DNA of 7,236 bases from Mucilaginibacter sp. (GTDB lineage Bacteria; Bacteroidota; Bacteroidia; Sphingobacteriales; Sphingobacteriaceae): contig JAICXZ010000150.1 in NCBI GenBank assembly GCA_025934475.1, positions 1-7,236 of the forward strand. Direction: 5' to 3'. Positions within the stretch are counted from its first letter, which is position 1, and every line of letters begins with the position of its first letter. Both the position numbers and the translations under genes were made by a program. The notes below the pieces were generated by a model. It saw only the letters and a program-made list of their open reading frames with translations. It did not search any database and was not told the DNA's origin. Shown here piece by piece: positions 5,743-7,236 of the stretch.

Positions 5743-7236
5743 ATGAGCAATCATCTGCAGGTACTTGACTACATTATTATTGCCATCTTTTTATTTTTTT
5801 CGATCTATTTTGGTTTCCGGTACTCCAAAAAACAGAACTCGACCAAAAGCTATTTTGCGGCCAACGGCAAAATTCCTTCCTGGGCAATAGGCCTTTCTAT
5901 CCTTTCTACACTCATCAGCAGCATTACTTTTTTAGCTTATCCGGGCGAGGGTTATTCTTCCAACTGGATCCTATTAGTACAGGGGTTGATGGTTCCCATT
6001 GTGCTGTTGGCGATGGTATGGTTCATCGTACCGCTGTATCGAAAGGTTATCGGCCTAAGCACCTATGAATATTTCGAAAAACGATTTGGTTCCTTTGCAC
6101 GATATTATAGTTCGCTGGGTTTTGTTTTTGCTCATTTTTCGAAGATGGGGACAGTCTTCTTTCTCCTGGCGCTGGCCCTGTCAAACATGACCGGGGTGAA
6201 TACCATAGCTATTATTTCCGTCATTGGTGTGGTGATCATCGTACTGGCCTTACTCGGTGGAATTGAGGCGGTAATCTGGCTTGACGTGATACAGGGTTTT
6301 ATGTTATTTGCCTGCGGTATTGCCTGTTTGCTTATCATTCTCTATTCAGTTCATGGCGGCCCGGCAACAGTATGGAACGTTGCTAAAGCAACCGGACATA
6401 CAGGTTTCGGGCCTTATAATATCAATTTTAAGAAGCTCACGTTTGTTGTAATGGCTGTCAATGGCATATTTTACGGCATACAGAAGTATGGCACCGATCA
6501 AACCATTGTGCAGCGATATCTTACTGCCAAATCGGACAAATCAGCAATAAGGGCTTCGCTGATGGGGGTATTTTTGCTCGTACCTGTTTGGGCACTTTTC
6601 ATGTTCATAGGCACCGGGCTTTTTGTTTTTTATCAGCAAAATCCTTTGCCGGCGGGTATTAAGCCGGATGCTGTTTTTCCGCATTTTATCGTGAGTAATA
6701 TCCCTACGGGCGTTGTGGGGTTGATTATCGCCTCGCTTATCTCAGCCGCTGTATGCAGCCTGGGCGCTGATTTGAACTGTTTGGCTGCTGTTGGTGTGGA
6801 AGATTATTATAAAAGGATATTTCCCAATAAATCCGACAAAGAATACCTGAAAGTAGGCAAATGGATCGTTGTTGCGGCGGGAATAGCCTCTTTACTGATC
6901 GCAGCGCTTTATATCGAAGCAGGTGACGAAGGGGTGTTGGGTATCGTATTTACACTGTACGCAATATTTTCCGGCGGTATTGCAGGTATATTTTTACTCG
7001 GCCTTTTCAGTTCAAGAGCGAACAAACAAGGAATTACTATTGGCATCATCGCCTGCATCTTATTTACAGCTTACGCCGTTTTGACTTCAACTAAAATTGG
7101 CACCGGGCATGAGAAATATCTCCTAATGGATCTCGGCGAATTTAACTTCAGCCACAACAAACTGATGCTGGGTGTTTACAGTCATTTTGTGGTGATCGTT
7201 GTGGGATATGTTGCCAGCTTGTTTTTCCCGAAACCG
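5743..7236 (+). CDS. Sodium:solute symporter, SSS family (3' end cut by window edge)
   Basis: The plus strand is open from ATG 5743 to the window end, 498 codons without a stop. The protein is a polytopic inner-membrane transporter of the sodium:solute symporter family. A first membrane helix spans about residues 7-24, and many hydrophobic segments follow at spacings typical of the 12-13-helix fold. Family landmarks are GGIEAVIWLDVIQG at 172-185 and GTDQTIVQRYLTAKS at 250-264, a classic SSS signature. Helix 8 (about 333-345, ISAAVCSLGADLN) corresponds to the sodium-site helix; one of the two adjacent serines usual there appears to be Cys338, with Ser339 kept. Usual length is about 500-550, so only the last helix or tail should be missing. 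The gene begins 22 nt after the kinase stop with no promoter or terminator visible between them. It presumably imports the acid sugar or precursor that the operon degrades; this rests on context, since SSS substrates cannot be read from sequence. Confidence 0.93.
   Translation, partial: MSNHLQVLDYIIIAIFLFFSIYFGFRYSKKQNSTKSYFAANGKIPSWAIGLSILSTLISSITFLAYPGEGYSSNWILLVQGLMVPIVLLAMVWFIVPLYRKVIGLSTYEYFEKRFGSFARYYSSLGFVFAHFSKMGTVFFLLALALSNMTGVNTIAIISVIGVVIIVLALLGGIEAVIWLDVIQGFMLFACGIACLLIILYSVHGGPATVWNVAKATGHTGFGPYNINFKKLTFVVMAVNGIFYGIQKYGTDQTIVQRYLTAKSDKSAIRASLMGVFLLVPVWALFMFIGTGLFVFYQQNPLPAGIKPDAVFPHFIVSNIPTGVVGLIIASLISAAVCSLGADLNCLAAVGVEDYYKRIFPNKSDKEYLKVGKWIVVAAGIASLLIAALYIEAGDEGVLGIVFTLYAIFSGGIAGIFLLGLFSSRANKQGITIGIIACILFTAYAVLTSTKIGTGHEKYLLMDLGEFNFSHNKLMLGVYSHFVVIVVGYVASLFFPKP

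Noticed and set aside
1..7236. Mobile element, CRISPR array, tRNA or prophage signatures
   Set aside because: No transposase, integrase, terminal inverted repeats, regularly spaced repeats or tRNA-like cloverleaf was seen; all long frames are metabolic or transport genes of similar base composition.

Overview
The window looks like chromosomal DNA of a Bacteroidota bacterium, perhaps of the Pedobacter/Mucilaginibacter kind. This is inferred from two promoter-like sites of the phylum's TAnnTTTG type, the near absence of Shine-Dalgarno sequences before closely packed genes, and the general look of the proteins. No rRNA or other taxonomic marker is present, so the genus is a guess.

Layout: positions 1-963 (minus strand) hold nearly all of a class I fructose-1,6-bisphosphatase gene (fbp), cut at its 3' end by the window edge. 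Positions 964-1425 are a divergent, AT-rich control region. It has a good fbp promoter (TTTG-N20-TACTTTTG), a plus-strand -7 element (TACATTTG) without a recognisable -33 box, and several palindromes and repeats that look like regulator binding sites. From 1426 to the right edge five plus-strand genes run head to tail with gaps of 5 and 22 nt and overlaps of 20 and 1 nt, so they are almost certainly one operon: an iron-containing alcohol dehydrogenase, a DapA/NanA-type class I aldolase or lyase, a PdxA-family dehydrogenase, a DUF1537 four-carbon acid-sugar kinase, and a sodium:solute symporter that runs off the right edge.

How they may work together: a PdxA paralogue next to a DUF1537 kinase is the signature of catabolic tetronate pathways. 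The kinase makes a 4-phospho-tetronate, and the PdxA-like enzyme oxidises and decarboxylates it to dihydroxyacetone phosphate. The symporter would import the substrate. The aldolase (Schiff-base lysine present, but the arginine of true dihydrodipicolinate synthase replaced) and the Fe-alcohol dehydrogenase are not part of the textbook D-threonate route. They suggest a longer or branched pathway in which a 2-keto-3-deoxy acid is split to pyruvate plus an aldehyde. Triose phosphate from the pathway could enter gluconeogenesis, which needs the divergently encoded FBPase. The five-gene combination and its operator region are the most interesting part of the window; the actual substrate cannot be read from sequence.
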